Positions 50,927 to 60,172 of a DNA stretch of 64,000 nucleotides are shown here, one piece after another (within the stretch, counting starts at the first letter, position 1; each line of letters opens with the position of its first letter). Source of the DNA: Xanthocytophaga flava (GTDB lineage Bacteria; Bacteroidota; Bacteroidia; Cytophagales; 172606-1); NCBI RefSeq assembly GCF_030068545.1, contig NZ_JASJOR010000012.1, positions 186,001-250,000 on the forward strand, in the 5' to 3' direction. The position numbers and the translations under genes are program-made. The notes beneath the pieces are model-generated. The model was not told the origin of the DNA and did no database searches. It was given only the letters and a program-made list of their open reading frames with translations.

Positions 50927-52009
50927 TTAAACAAATTCGTTTCCTTTATTCTTCGCATCATTGACAAACTCCTTTACTTTCTGTTCATCATCTTTGCGGC
51001 AGATCAGAAGTACATTATCATATTCTGCAACGATAAATCCATCCAGACCATTAATAGCAATCAGACGATCTTTAGGAGTTTTGATGATGCAGTTTTTGGT
51101 ATCATACAACATCACACTCCCATCAATAACATTTTCATGCTCATCTTTATCGGATACTTCATACAATGATTTCCATGTTCCCAGGTCAGACCAGCCAAAG
51201 TCGCTTAATACTACATAGACGTCCCCAGCCTTATCTGCTTTTTCCATAATGCCTACATCAATAGAGATACTTTTACACCAGGAATAGGCTTTGTCTATAT
51301 AAGTAGATTCTTCTGTAGTGAAGTAGAATGGTTTGCCATCTTCAAATGCTTCTGCTATATCCGGAAGATACTGCAGGAAATTTTGAGTTACAGTCTGTGC
51401 ATTCCAGACAAAGATCCCTGCATTCCATACATAGTCTCCACTCTCAATAAATTTTTTAGCATATTCCAGACTTGGTTTTTCTGTAAAGGTTTTTACTTTC
51501 AGAACATCTTCTCCATCTTCTGGATGAAACTGAATATAGCCATACCCTGTATCAGGGCGACTAGGTTTAATTCCCAGTGTTACAATTTTATTTGTTTCTG
51601 TAGTAGCTTTCAGTGCTTTCTGGATATCCGCTCTAAATGCTTCTTCTTTTAATATGATATGATCCGCAGGAGCTATAACCAGATTGGCATGAGGATCTTT
51701 ATGAGCAATTTTGTAGGCTGCATACGCGATACAAGGAGCTGTGTTGCGACGAGCTGGTTCCAGTAATATCTGATCGTAGGAGAGCTGTGGTAGTTGCTGT
51801 TTTACCAAGTCTCTGTATTCTGCACTAGTTACAACATATATATTTTCGGGTGGACAGATACCATCAAAACGATCAGCAGTTTGTTGGAGCAGAGTCCGGC
51901 CTGTTCCTAATACGTCATGAAACTGCTTGGGATTACTGGTGCGACTAAACGGCCAGAAGCGTGTGCCTACACCTCCTGCCATAATAATAACATAGTTGTT
52001 TTTGCTCAT
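50927..52009 (-). CDS. manC: Mannose-1-phosphate guanylyltransferase
   Basis: The 360-residue protein has the nucleotidyltransferase start MAGGVGTRFWPFSRTSNPKQF with the GTP-binding loop at about residues 11-31, the segment APADHIILKEEAF (about 112), the metal-binding and substrate residues in TFTEKPSLEYAKKF and GDYVWNAGIFVW, and the C-terminal SDFGWSDLGTW. It makes GDP-mannose from mannose-1-phosphate and GTP in the cytoplasm, for exopolysaccharide, O-antigen or protein glycosylation. The length fits. It is transcribed away from recQ, with a 559-base region between them. Confidence 0.95.
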   Translation of the reverse strand: MSKNNYVIIMAGGVGTRFWPFSRTSNPKQFHDVLGTGRTLLQQTADRFDGICPPENIYVVTSAEYRDLVKQQLPQLSYDQILLEPARRNTAPCIAYAAYKIAHKDPHANLVIAPADHIILKEEAFRADIQKALKATTETNKIVTLGIKPSRPDTGYGYIQFHPEDGEDVLKVKTFTEKPSLEYAKKFIESGDYVWNAGIFVWNAQTVTQNFLQYLPDIAEAFEDGKPFYFTTEESTYIDKAYSWCKSISIDVGIMEKADKAGDVYVVLSDFGWSDLGTWKSLYEVSDKDEHENVIDGSVMLYDTKNCIIKTPKDRLIAINGLDGFIVAEYDNVLLICRKDDEQKVKEFVNDAKNKGNEFV

Positions 52010-52055
52010 TACTGGTTCCTTTATGTAATTGTTATTCGTACGTTAATTAATTTTT

Positions 52056-52084
52056 AAAAAAATCTTACATCCCCTTTGTAAGAT
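52056..52084 (-). terminator. Intrinsic terminator upstream of manC
   Basis: On the minus strand ATCTTACA (52084-52077) pairs perfectly with TGTAAGAT (52069-52062) around the loop AAGGGGA, and six T follow (52061-52056). It lies 47 bases before the manC start codon, so it acts on a transcript that has not reached manC. Confidence 0.75.
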
Positions 52085-52318
52085 AGAAATAATAAGTATA
52101 TATGTTAAATATTTTTCCAGTAGTTGTATGAATATTTGATTTGTCCAACTAATCAAAAGAAAAATATAGTACTAAATCTGCCTGGTAGTATGAAATATTA
52201 TTTTACAAAAAAGCATCTATAGAAAAAATCATATTTGATTAAATGTGATTTTGGATTCATTTTATTTTATAGAATGCGTCTTTTGCCATTTAACTTACTG
52301 TAAGAAAGCTCCCCTATA
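52056..52318 (-). ncRNA. Predicted ~260-nt small RNA or attenuated manC leader
   Basis: A consensus promoter (52354-52324) and the terminator above lie on the same strand with no gene between them. Transcription from about 52318 would give an RNA of about 260 nt ending at 52056. It may be a stand-alone small RNA, or the leader of manC in which the terminator is an attenuator. I recognise no known RNA family, riboswitch or long ORF in it. This is an inference from signals. Confidence 0.5.
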
Positions 52319-52323
52319 TTCGG

Positions 52324-52354
52324 CAAATGTAAGAATAGTAACCAACCTGTCAAA
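52324..52354 (-). promoter_or_regulatory. Perfect Bacteroidota promoter on minus strand
   Basis: On the minus strand TTTG (52354-52351), a 19-base spacer and TACATTTG (52331-52324) match the consensus TTTG-N19-TAnnTTTG at all specified positions. Transcription would start near 52318. Confidence 0.65.
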
Positions 52355-52452
52355 CTTTGAGAAGTTTCTAATACTTTCATTTGTAACTAATTATATATAG
52401 TTGAATTGTTGAAAAATATTTCATAGCTTACCTCATGAACTGCAAAATAAAG

Positions 52453-52483
52453 TTTGCAAAGCAACGCTTTTTTAGCAATTTTG
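52453..52483 (+). promoter_or_regulatory. Promoter of recQ
   Basis: TTTG (52453-52456), N19 and CAATTTTG (52476-52483) fit the consensus with one mismatch in the -7 box. It lies 86 bases before the recQ start codon. Confidence 0.55.
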
Positions 52484-52568
52484 ACATAAGACTTGATGCA
52501 AAAGTTTTACCAGCACACGCTAATCATCGTTAAAAATATAAAAGTTATCTACCTTCAGAAAGATTCAG

Positions 52569-54761
52569 ATGTTGACGGACGAGTTATCTCAAATAAAAGA
52601 AACCCTTAAAGACGTTTTTGGCTATAGCCAGTTTCGCGGAACCCAGGAAGAAATTATTCAAAGTATTTTAGCGGGACGCAATACGTTTGTAATTATGCCA
52701 ACAGGGGCAGGTAAATCATTGTGTTACCAGTTACCTGCTATTGTAATGTCTGGGACTGCCATTGTAATTTCACCCCTGATTGCTTTAATGAAAAATCAGG
52801 TAGATCAGTTAAACGCAGTTGGTATCAATGCCCAGTTTTTAAATTCTACTCTCAGTAAAGCGGAAATTACAAAAGTTAAAAAAGATGTATTGAATGGTGA
52901 GATCAGGCTTTTATATGTAGCACCTGAATCTCTAACCAAAGAAGAAAATATTGACCTTCTCAAAAGAGCTAATATCTCATTTGTTGCAGTAGACGAAGCA
53001 CATTGTATTTCTGAATGGGGACATGATTTCCGTCCGGAATACCGCAAGATTAGAGGTATTATTGAAAATTTAGGTAAAAACCTTCCAATTATTGCCCTTA
53101 CAGCTACGGCAACCCCTAAAGTCCAGACTGACATTCAGAGAAACCTGGACATGGATGATGCGGAACTTTTTAAATCTTCCTTTAACCGCAAAAATCTTTA
53201 CTACGAAGTACGTCCAAAAGTTGATGCGAAGAAACAATTAATTAAGTATATAAAAAACCACAAAGGTAAATCAGGTATTATCTATTGCCTTAGCCGCAAG
53301 AAAGTAGAAGAGATCGCTGAGTTACTCAGTGTAAATGACATTAAAGCGTTGCCTTATCATGCTGGTCTGGATGCGTCAATTCGTATGGCTAACCAGGATG
53401 CATTTTTGAATGAAGATGTAGATGTAATTGTGGCTACTATCGCATTTGGGATGGGAATTGACAAACCAGATGTTCGTTTTGTTATTCACTACGATGCTCC
53501 AAAGTCGCTGGAAGGATATTATCAGGAAACAGGACGGTCTGGTCGTGATGGATTGGAAGGTAACTGTATCATGTTCTATAGTTACAATGACATTCTGAAA
53601 CTGGAGAAATTTAATAAAGACAAACCTGTTACAGAGCGGGATAATGCCAAACATCTCTTACAGGAGATGGCTGCTTATGCTGAGTCTTCTGTATGTCGTC
53701 GTCGTCAGCTTCTGCATTATTTTGGTGAGCAACTGGATCACGATTGTGGCTATTGTGACAACTGTCTGAAACCTCGTGAGAAATTTGAGGCGCAGGATGA
53801 TGTAGTGCTGGCAGTTCAGGCTGTAATACAGACAGAGTCACGTTTTGGGGTGCCACATCTTGTAGATGTTTTACGTGGAGTTAAAAATGATTATGTAATA
53901 AGCTACGGACATGATAAACTTAAGCTATTTGGTGTAGGAGCAGAAAAAGATGTTGCCTATTGGACTTCTGTGTATCGTCAGATTACCATTTATAACTTCC
54001 TGGAAAAAGATGTAGATGTAATTGGCATTGCGCGTCCGTCTGCTAAAGGACTGGAATTCGTAGACAATCCTTATCCTGTCACGCTGACTAAGGATCATGA
54101 TTATTCAAATGTAGATGAAGAAAGTGATGAGGATGATAATGATGCTGGCAATCCATCTACTCCACGTGCTGCCGATGAGACTTTATTCGAAATGCTGAAA
54201 GCACTTCGTAAAAAGATTGCGAAAGAGAAGGGCTTACCTCCGTACGTTATTTTTCAGGACCCTTCTCTGGAAGAGATGGCTACCACCTATCCCACAACCA
54301 AAGAGGAACTAGCACAGATTAATGGTGTTGGAGGAGGAAAGGTTGCTAAATTTGGTAAACCATTTCTGGAACTAATAGCTAAATATGTTGCTGAAAATGA
54401 TATAGAGACAGATTCGGATGTCTTGATCAAGTCTACCGCTAATAAGTCTAAGACCAAGATCTTTATCATTCAACAAATTGACAGGAAAATCAATCTGGAT
54501 GAAATCGCAGAGTCAAAAGTTTTGACTATGGCTGATTTAATAGAAGAGATAGAGCATATTTGTTATTCTGGAACACGTCTTAATCTGGATTATTATATTG
54601 ATCAGATTTTAGATGAAGACAAACAACAGGATATCTGGGATTACTTTATTTCTGCAGAAACAGACAGTATGAAAGTAGCACTAGCCGAGATGGGGGATGA
54701 TTTTAGTGAAGAAGAATTACGACTTATGCGGATTAAATTCCTTTCGGAAGTTGCCAACTAG
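52569..54761 (+). CDS. recQ: ATP-dependent DNA helicase RecQ
   Basis: The 730-residue protein has the RecQ order of domains: a DEAH-box superfamily 2 helicase with Walker A PTGAGKS (about 44-50), DEAHCISEWGHDFRPEY (about 140), the C-terminal helicase domain with GRSGRDG (about 325), the RQC zinc-binding cysteines in CRRRQLLHYFG and CGYCDNC (about 378-400), and an HRDC domain (about 540-610). A further C-terminal region of about 110 residues follows. It unwinds recombination and fork intermediates. It has its own promoter and terminator. Confidence 0.96.
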   Translation: MLTDELSQIKETLKDVFGYSQFRGTQEEIIQSILAGRNTFVIMPTGAGKSLCYQLPAIVMSGTAIVISPLIALMKNQVDQLNAVGINAQFLNSTLSKAEITKVKKDVLNGEIRLLYVAPESLTKEENIDLLKRANISFVAVDEAHCISEWGHDFRPEYRKIRGIIENLGKNLPIIALTATATPKVQTDIQRNLDMDDAELFKSSFNRKNLYYEVRPKVDAKKQLIKYIKNHKGKSGIIYCLSRKKVEEIAELLSVNDIKALPYHAGLDASIRMANQDAFLNEDVDVIVATIAFGMGIDKPDVRFVIHYDAPKSLEGYYQETGRSGRDGLEGNCIMFYSYNDILKLEKFNKDKPVTERDNAKHLLQEMAAYAESSVCRRRQLLHYFGEQLDHDCGYCDNCLKPREKFEAQDDVVLAVQAVIQTESRFGVPHLVDVLRGVKNDYVISYGHDKLKLFGVGAEKDVAYWTSVYRQITIYNFLEKDVDVIGIARPSAKGLEFVDNPYPVTLTKDHDYSNVDEESDEDDNDAGNPSTPRAADETLFEMLKALRKKIAKEKGLPPYVIFQDPSLEEMATTYPTTKEELAQINGVGGGKVAKFGKPFLELIAKYVAENDIETDSDVLIKSTANKSKTKIFIIQQIDRKINLDEIAESKVLTMADLIEEIEHICYSGTRLNLDYYIDQILDEDKQQDIWDYFISAETDSMKVALAEMGDDFSEEELRLMRIKFLSEVAN

Positions 54762-55089
54762 AAAATGTAGCATTCTTTTCTTAAAAGACCTCTTTTCACT
54801 CTGGAAAGAGGTCTTTTGTTTGTTAGCGTAGTATATAATTGTAAATGCGAAGACACCTTGAGCTATGGCTACAAAGTGTATTTAGACACTTTATCTGAAG
54901 TTTGTTCAATCTTATGCCCTGCCAATTCTTTGCTAAGGCCTTTTTTTATACAGGTGAAATCTTAATTTTGCGCAGCTAACGCCTTTTATGGCTTTTAGAT
55001 AATCTGATTCTACCTGTTTGTTTAAGCTAACTGCATTGAGTAGAATCTGCCAACTCTGTTTTTATACATAACGTCTCTTATTCCTTTTT
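54762..55089. other. 328-base spacer before purD
   Basis: After the recQ terminator the spacer holds TAATTTTG (54963-54970), an exact -7 box on the plus strand without a good -33 partner. It could be the purD promoter at 120 bases upstream. No ORF is evident. Confidence 0.45.
54783..54817 (+). terminator. Terminator after recQ
   Basis: AAAAGACCTCTTTTC (54783-54797) pairs with GGAAAGAGGTCTTTT (54803-54817) with a single mismatch near the loop, and TTTTG lies at its end. It ends the recQ transcript. Confidence 0.8.
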
Positions 55090-56379
55090 ATGAAAATACT
55101 TATTCTTGGTTCTGGTGGTAGAGAGCATGCTTTAGCGTGGAAGATCAAGCAAAGTCCTTTGTGTTCACAGTTATTTGTCGCACCTGGAAATGCAGGAACT
55201 CATGAGATAGCAACTAATGTTGCTATTGGGGTGAATGACTTTACTGCCATTACGGATTTTGTGTTGAAGGAAGCCATTGAGCTTGTGGTAGTTGGTCCGG
55301 AAGAACCATTGGTACGCGGTATTCGAAATATATTTGAGGAAAGAGAAGATCTCAAACACGTGTTGATTGTAGGACCTGGTAAGGAAGGGGCTCAACTGGA
55401 AGGGAGCAAGGATTTTTCAAAGCAATTTATGCAGCGACACAATATTCCTACAGCCCGTTACCAGACATTTACTCCTGAACAATTAGAAGAAGGACTCGAA
55501 TATATTGATAAGCAGGAATTGCCTATTGTACTCAAAGCGGATGGATTAGCAGCAGGAAAAGGTGTAATTATTGCGCAAAGCTATAAAGAAGCACATGAGA
55601 CACTTACAGATATGTTGGCTCATCAGAAGTTTGGAGATGCCAGTAGCCGTGTAGTAATTGAACAATACCTGACTGGAATAGAGCTTTCTGTCTTTGTACT
55701 TACAGATGGTAAAGATTACAAAATATTGCCTGAAGCCAAAGATTACAAACGGATAGGAGAAGGAGACACAGGACTAAATACGGGTGGAATGGGTGCTGTT
55801 TCTCCTGTACCATTTGTGGATAGGGAATTCATGCAGAAAATAGATGAACGAATTATATGGCCAACAATAGAAGGTTTGTATAAAGAAAATATTTCCTATG
55901 TTGGCTTTATATTCTTTGGATTAATAAATGTAGATGGAGAACCTTATGTAATTGAGTATAATGCACGTATGGGTGATCCTGAAACAGAAGTAGTAATCCC
56001 TCGTATTCAGTCAGACTTAGTTGAGTTATTGGTCGCTACTGCTAATGGTACGCTGTCTGAAAAACGAATTCAGTTTGTGCCTCGTATTGCTACTACAGTA
56101 ATGCTTGTTTCCGGAGGCTATCCGGGAGACTATGAAAAAGGAAAGGTTATCTCAGATACAGGAAAAGTGGAGAATGTACTGGTATTTCATGCAGGCACAA
56201 AACTAACTTCTGACAATCGGGTGGTAACAGATGGAGGACGTGTAATGGCGTTAACAGCATATGGAGCAGATATCCGTCAGGCATTGGCTAAGTCTAATCA
56301 GGCTGCAGAACGGATACAATGGGAGGGGAAATATTATCGCAAAGATATAGGATTGGATTTATTGAAGATAAGTAAGTAA
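55090..56379 (+). CDS. purD: Phosphoribosylamine-glycine ligase (GAR synthetase)
   Basis: The 429-residue protein begins MKILILGSGGREHALAW, the first PurD signature, and has the ATP-grasp core with DGLAAGKGVIIAQ (about 151-163), NTGGMGAVSPVPF and EYNARMGDPETE (about 288-300), and the C-terminal PurD domain. It joins glycine to phosphoribosylamine in purine synthesis. The length matches the family (about 420-430). It stands alone between recQ and ricT. Confidence 0.97.
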   Translation: MKILILGSGGREHALAWKIKQSPLCSQLFVAPGNAGTHEIATNVAIGVNDFTAITDFVLKEAIELVVVGPEEPLVRGIRNIFEEREDLKHVLIVGPGKEGAQLEGSKDFSKQFMQRHNIPTARYQTFTPEQLEEGLEYIDKQELPIVLKADGLAAGKGVIIAQSYKEAHETLTDMLAHQKFGDASSRVVIEQYLTGIELSVFVLTDGKDYKILPEAKDYKRIGEGDTGLNTGGMGAVSPVPFVDREFMQKIDERIIWPTIEGLYKENISYVGFIFFGLINVDGEPYVIEYNARMGDPETEVVIPRIQSDLVELLVATANGTLSEKRIQFVPRIATTVMLVSGGYPGDYEKGKVISDTGKVENVLVFHAGTKLTSDNRVVTDGGRVMALTAYGADIRQALAKSNQAAERIQWEGKYYRKDIGLDLLKISK

Positions 56380-56545
56380 ATTTGATTTTGAAGGGTAAAT
56401 TCAGAATCAGGAAACAACAGAAAGGATGAAGAGTATTGTTCTTCTAAATACATTAATCTTTTCGGTAGTTGGATGGGTCCTGGTTTTGAGTAAAGCTTTC
56501 AGAATTTTTTCCACGTAGGCGAAAGCCGATTTTATATAAAATAAT

Positions 56546-57643
56546 ATGGCATGTACAGGGTGTAGCACAGCTTCTAATGGAACTGGAGCAACCGGCTGCG
56601 AGACAGGTGGTTGCAATAAGATGAATGTTTTTGACTGGCTGGGGAATATGGATATTCCTTTGGAACAGCGTTTTAATATTATAGAAATACGCTTTAAAGG
56701 AGGACGGAAAGAGTTTTTTCGTAACTCAAATTATCTGGAATTATTTACGGGAGACCAGGTAATTGTAGAGGTACCAGGAGGACATCACCTGGGGATAGTT
56801 TCATTGCAGGGGGATTTGGTTCGTCTGCAAATGAAAAAGAAAGGTGTGCAGGATAATGAAGAAATCAGACAGATTTATCGGATCGCGACAGAAAAAGACA
56901 TTGAAAAGCATGAACAGACAAAAGCTCGGGAATTGCCTACAATGTTTCGTACTCGTGAGATTATTCGTGACTTGAATCTACAAATGAAACTCTCAGATGT
57001 AGAATATCAGTCCGATAATACCAAGGCTACATTTTTCTACTCAGCAGATGATCGGGTTGATTTCAGAGAACTGATTAAGATTCTGGCTGCAGAATTTAAA
57101 GTACGGGTAGAGATGCGCCAGATTAGTTTGCGTCAGGAAGCTGGCAGACTGGGAGGCATAGGTTCCTGTGGTCGGGAATTATGTTGTTCCACCTGGTTGA
57201 ATGATTTCAAAGCTGTATCTACAGTTGCTGCCCGATACCAAAATCTTTCGCTTAATCCAACAAAACTTTCCGGGCAATGCGGAAGGTTAAAGTGTTGCCT
57301 TAACTATGAGCTGGAGACTTATATGGAAGCTTTGCAGGGAATTCCTACAATAGAAGAGCCTCTGAAAACTAAAAAGGGCCATGCTTATTTACAGAAGACC
57401 GACATTTTTAAGAAGATTCTTTGGTTTGGATATCATGAAGAAACGACCTGGCATCCATTGGGTGTAGAACGTGTTAATGAGATTCTAATTATGAACCGAA
57501 ATGGTATTACACCTGAATCATTATTCGAAAATGAACTGGCGATAATAGAAGCAGCTCCTATCAATAGTGATCTGGCCAAACTTGATAAGCGGTTGAATGA
57601 TAAAGAGAAAGATAAAAAGAAATTTAAGAAGAAGCGCCGTTAA
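56546..57643 (+). CDS. ricT: RicT (YaaT/PSP1) regulatory iron-sulfur complex subunit
   Basis: The 365-residue protein has a Cys-rich N terminus (Cys3, 6, 18 and 23), then the PSP1 C-terminal domain: VKATF-like region with ATFFYSADDRVDFRELIK and RVEMRQISLRQEAGRLGG (about residues 175-205), and the two conserved clusters GSCGRELCCSTWL and GQCGRLKCCL (about 207-252). In Bacillus, RicT works with RicA and RicF in RNA processing and is bound to iron-sulfur clusters. The partner genes are not in this window. The Lys-rich C-terminal tail is typical. It is followed by gldH. Confidence 0.9.
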   Translation: MACTGCSTASNGTGATGCETGGCNKMNVFDWLGNMDIPLEQRFNIIEIRFKGGRKEFFRNSNYLELFTGDQVIVEVPGGHHLGIVSLQGDLVRLQMKKKGVQDNEEIRQIYRIATEKDIEKHEQTKARELPTMFRTREIIRDLNLQMKLSDVEYQSDNTKATFFYSADDRVDFRELIKILAAEFKVRVEMRQISLRQEAGRLGGIGSCGRELCCSTWLNDFKAVSTVAARYQNLSLNPTKLSGQCGRLKCCLNYELETYMEALQGIPTIEEPLKTKKGHAYLQKTDIFKKILWFGYHEETTWHPLGVERVNEILIMNRNGITPESLFENELAIIEAAPINSDLAKLDKRLNDKEKDKKKFKKKRR

Positions 57644-57780
57644 GCTTTTCTATTTTGAAAACTGATCTTTCTGAGAAAAATTTAGCGAAAATAAATCCAG
57701 CAGATCAATATAGCACAGGTTGTGTAGTATTGATTTGCTGGATTCTTATCTGTTACACGACTCTAGCTCCAAGTATACAC

Positions 57781-58287
57781 ATGATATTATCTCATTCTCT
57801 GATTACTATAAGAAAAAGGCTGATACAGATTTTTGGAATTTTTTTACTCGGACTTTGCTGGGCCTGTGATACAGAACGGGTGTATGAGCAATACCATGAT
57901 ATTCCTGAAAATCAATGGTTTATTGATAGCGTACAAACCTTTACTTTTACTATTGAAGATCCTTCTATTCCCTATAATATCTATTATAATATTCGAAATT
58001 CTGTCTCATATCCTTATTATAACCTGTTTGTAACCTACTATCTGACAGATGCCAGCGGAAAACAACTGTCATCTCAACTACAGGAGTTACTATTGATGGA
58101 TACACAGACAGGGAAGCCTCTTGGAGAAGGTCTGGGGGATATATTTGATAATCGGGTTATCTCGCTTACTAAATTTAAGTTTCCACAAAAGGGTGCATAT
58201 ACATTTAAAATCAAACAGTATATGCGGAAAGATCCACTTCCAGAGGTTATGAGTGTTGGAATTCGCGTAGAAAAAGCCAACCAGTAA
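57781..58287 (+). CDS. gldH: Gliding motility lipoprotein GldH
   Basis: I start at ATG 57781 (168 residues) instead of the TTG frame from 57655, because from there a lipoprotein leader ends LCWAC (Cys29). The mature part matches GldH: CDTERVYEQYHDIPENQW (about residues 29-46), FTIEDPSIPYNIYYNIRNS and NLFVTYYL. GldH is one of the lipoproteins needed for gliding and type IX secretion-related motility in Flavobacterium and relatives. The ricT-gldH order is seen in other Bacteroidota. I found no other gliding genes in the window. Confidence 0.88.
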   Translation: MILSHSLITIRKRLIQIFGIFLLGLCWACDTERVYEQYHDIPENQWFIDSVQTFTFTIEDPSIPYNIYYNIRNSVSYPYYNLFVTYYLTDASGKQLSSQLQELLLMDTQTGKPLGEGLGDIFDNRVISLTKFKFPQKGAYTFKIKQYMRKDPLPEVMSVGIRVEKANQ

Positions 58288-58388
58288 ACGACTAAAGTCA
58301 GACATGGTTAGACTCTTTGGAAACAGGCTAAGATCGGCTTTAATGAGTAGATAATCTTTTTGATGCCCTGTTGCCTCCGAACTAGAAT

Positions 58389-59030
58389 ATGATGAAAACA
58401 AAATTCCTTCCATTATTTCCACTTACTCTCGTAGCTTATCCCCGAGAAAGGATAAACCTGCATATTTTTGAAGCTCGCTATCAGCAACTGATCAATGAGT
58501 GTCTACAGAATGGTACTACATTTGGTATACCAGCTTTTATAAATAATCAGATTCAACAATATGGCACTGAAATGCGTGTGACCAATCTGCGCCAGCGTTA
58601 TGATGATGGGAAGATGGATATTGAAACAGAAGGACTGGAGGTATTTAAAATTCAGCGTTTTGAGAATCCTACAAGCGGTAAACTATATGCTGCTGGTGAT
58701 GTGGAAATCTTAACAATTTGGGGAGATCCTCAATCTGAACTGGTAGCAGAACTAATGTCTAAGGTCAAAATATTGTATAAGTTGCTGCAGGCTGAATTAA
58801 AGTTACGAATTACCGATTATGACTATTTTTCATATCATATTGCACACAAGGTAGGACTCTCTGTGGAAAGCGAATATGAGTTATTAAAAATAACTTCAGA
58901 AAAAGACCGGCAACGCTATTTGTTGAAGCATTTGGAAAAAACTATTCCCGTAATGGAAAATATGGAAGCTATGAAAGAACGGATTCGAATGAATGGTCAT
59001 TTTAAACACTTTGATCCTCTGAACTTTTGA
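58389..59030 (+). CDS. LON N-terminal (substrate-binding) domain protein
   Basis: The 213-residue protein has the stand-alone LON_substr_bdg fold: LPLFPLTLVAYPRERINLHIFE at the N terminus, then YQQLINECLQNG, a beta region with RYDDGKMDIETEG and a helical C terminus. It lacks the AAA and protease domains of Lon, so it is a stand-alone homologue. Such proteins may bind unfolded substrates. It stands between gldH and a cupin gene. Confidence 0.88.
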   Translation: MMKTKFLPLFPLTLVAYPRERINLHIFEARYQQLINECLQNGTTFGIPAFINNQIQQYGTEMRVTNLRQRYDDGKMDIETEGLEVFKIQRFENPTSGKLYAAGDVEILTIWGDPQSELVAELMSKVKILYKLLQAELKLRITDYDYFSYHIAHKVGLSVESEYELLKITSEKDRQRYLLKHLEKTIPVMENMEAMKERIRMNGHFKHFDPLNF

Positions 59031-59080
59031 GAATGCTTAAAAAAATGGGCTGTGTAAAATAGAAAGCGTTGCTATTTTTA

Positions 59081-59088
59081 TACTTTTG
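59081..59088 (+). promoter_or_regulatory. Candidate -7 element before the cupin gene
   Basis: TACTTTTG matches TAnnTTTG exactly. The start codon is 50 bases downstream. A -33 TTTG is not seen at standard distance, so the call is weak. Confidence 0.35.
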
Positions 59089-59137
59089 CGACGTTGAACT
59101 TTGTATACCGTTATTTATCATATAATTATCCTAAACC

Positions 59138-59626
59138 ATGACAACTGAAATCTTTTCAAAAATAGCCCAGCAACTCTCAGAAAAGGGCTTCACTGTTGCC
59201 TCTTCTGATTTTACCCGTCCCTGGGGTGGCTTTTTTGTAATAGATGAATCCCAGACTCAAAAATTTATTGAAACCTATTTTCCATCTCTGCCTGCAAATA
59301 GCCTTCTGCAGGGAGCACGGTTAAGTCCTAAGATTCTGGTAGTAGGACCTCAGAAACGTTTATCCTGGCAATACCATTTCCGTCGTGCGGAAGTATGGCG
59401 TGTAGTAGATGGCCCTATAGCCGTTGCTCAAAGTGATACCGATGAGCAAACCGAACCTAAAACATACCAGAATGGTGAACTGATAACTCTTAAACAAGGA
59501 GAACGCCACCGGTTGATTGGATTGGATACATGGGGTGTTGTTGCAGAAATCTGGCAACATACAAATGCCGATCATCCATCTGATGAGGCTGATATTGTGA
59601 GAGTGCAGGATGATTTTAGTCGCTAA
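59138..59626 (+). CDS. Cupin protein of the type II phosphomannose isomerase C-terminal kind
   Basis: The 162-residue protein has RPWGGFFVIDE near the start, PKILVVGPQKRLSWQYHFRRAEVWRVVDGP (cupin motif 1, here with the usual His/Glu ligands H and E) and TLKQGERHRLIGLD (motif 2). That is the pattern of the stand-alone C-terminal cupin of type II phosphomannose isomerase/GDP-mannose enzymes. In Bacteroidota such genes are sometimes labelled phosphoheptose isomerase. The reaction is unproven. A strong terminator follows the gene. Confidence 0.75.
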   Translation: MTTEIFSKIAQQLSEKGFTVASSDFTRPWGGFFVIDESQTQKFIETYFPSLPANSLLQGARLSPKILVVGPQKRLSWQYHFRRAEVWRVVDGPIAVAQSDTDEQTEPKTYQNGELITLKQGERHRLIGLDTWGVVAEIWQHTNADHPSDEADIVRVQDDFSR

Positions 59627-59632
59627 GAATTT

Positions 59633-59665
59633 AACTCCCCGGAAATCTGTTTTCGGGGAGTTTTT
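59633..59665 (+). terminator. Terminator after the cupin gene
   Basis: AACTCCCCGGAAA (59633-59645) pairs with TTTTCGGGGAGTT (59650-59662) with one imperfect pair, followed by TTT. The stem is GC-rich and the T run is good. Confidence 0.8.
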
Positions 59666-59690
59666 GTATAGACATGTTCGTGGCAAATAA

Positions 59691-60167
59691 ATGCGTATCT
59701 ATAAATATCTGATTTCATGTTTTATTCTAACTTCGTTTTTTATGGTGGGATGCCAGAAAGAAGAGAAGGATGTAGAGGATATGCGTAGTATGCTGACTCT
59801 GGTAAACACAATACGTACTGCCGGATGTCAATGCGGGTCTGACTGGATACCTCCTGCACAAGAGTTAACATGGAACGATACACTGGCTAGTGCTGCTGAT
59901 AACCATGCCTTAGATATGGATAAGAGAGACTATTTTGACCATATCTCTCCTGAAGGTACTTCTCCTATTCAACGGGCTCAGCAGGTTGGTTATTCCGGAT
60001 TATATATTGGTGAAAATATCGCCCGGGGATATTCTTCTATGCAGAGGGTAATAGATGACTGGAAAGCAAGCGAAAGTCATTGTAAAACTATGATGGATAC
60101 ATTGTATACTGAAATGGGTGCGGGTAGATCCGAGACTTATTGGGTGCAGGAATTTGGCAGTCGCTAG
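59691..60167 (+). CDS. CAP-domain (SCP/PR1-like) lipoprotein
   Basis: The 158-residue precursor has the lipobox VGC (Cys21) and a CAP domain: LTWNDTLASAADNHALDMD (about 67-85), DYFDHISPEGTSPIQRAQQ (about 88-106), GENIARGYSS and VIDDWKASESHCKTMMD. CAP proteins in bacteria may be peptidoglycan- or lipid-interacting proteins. The conserved His/Glu residues (HAL, DHIS, GENIA, SESH) are present. It is convergent with the next gene. Confidence 0.9.
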   Translation: MRIYKYLISCFILTSFFMVGCQKEEKDVEDMRSMLTLVNTIRTAGCQCGSDWIPPAQELTWNDTLASAADNHALDMDKRDYFDHISPEGTSPIQRAQQVGYSGLYIGENIARGYSSMQRVIDDWKASESHCKTMMDTLYTEMGAGRSETYWVQEFGSR

Positions 60168-60172
60168 GCTTT

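Larger units (their letters stand above)
52010..52568. other. 559-base divergent spacer manC/recQ
   Basis: AT-rich region between divergent manC and recQ. It holds a recQ promoter on the plus strand (52453-52483), a perfect promoter on the minus strand (52324-52354) and an intrinsic terminator on the minus strand (52056-52084), which together delimit a predicted RNA listed below. The short minus-strand frame MAKDAFYKIK (ATG at 52290) is too small to call. Confidence 0.6.

Noticed and set aside
52290..52290. Tiny peptide MAKDAFYKIK in the predicted manC-leader RNA
   Set aside because: Ten codons can occur by chance and no stall-type sequence or conservation is visible.
56407..56616. 69-residue minus-strand frame across the ricT start
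   Set aside because: It is antisense to a well supported gene and has no homology-like pattern.
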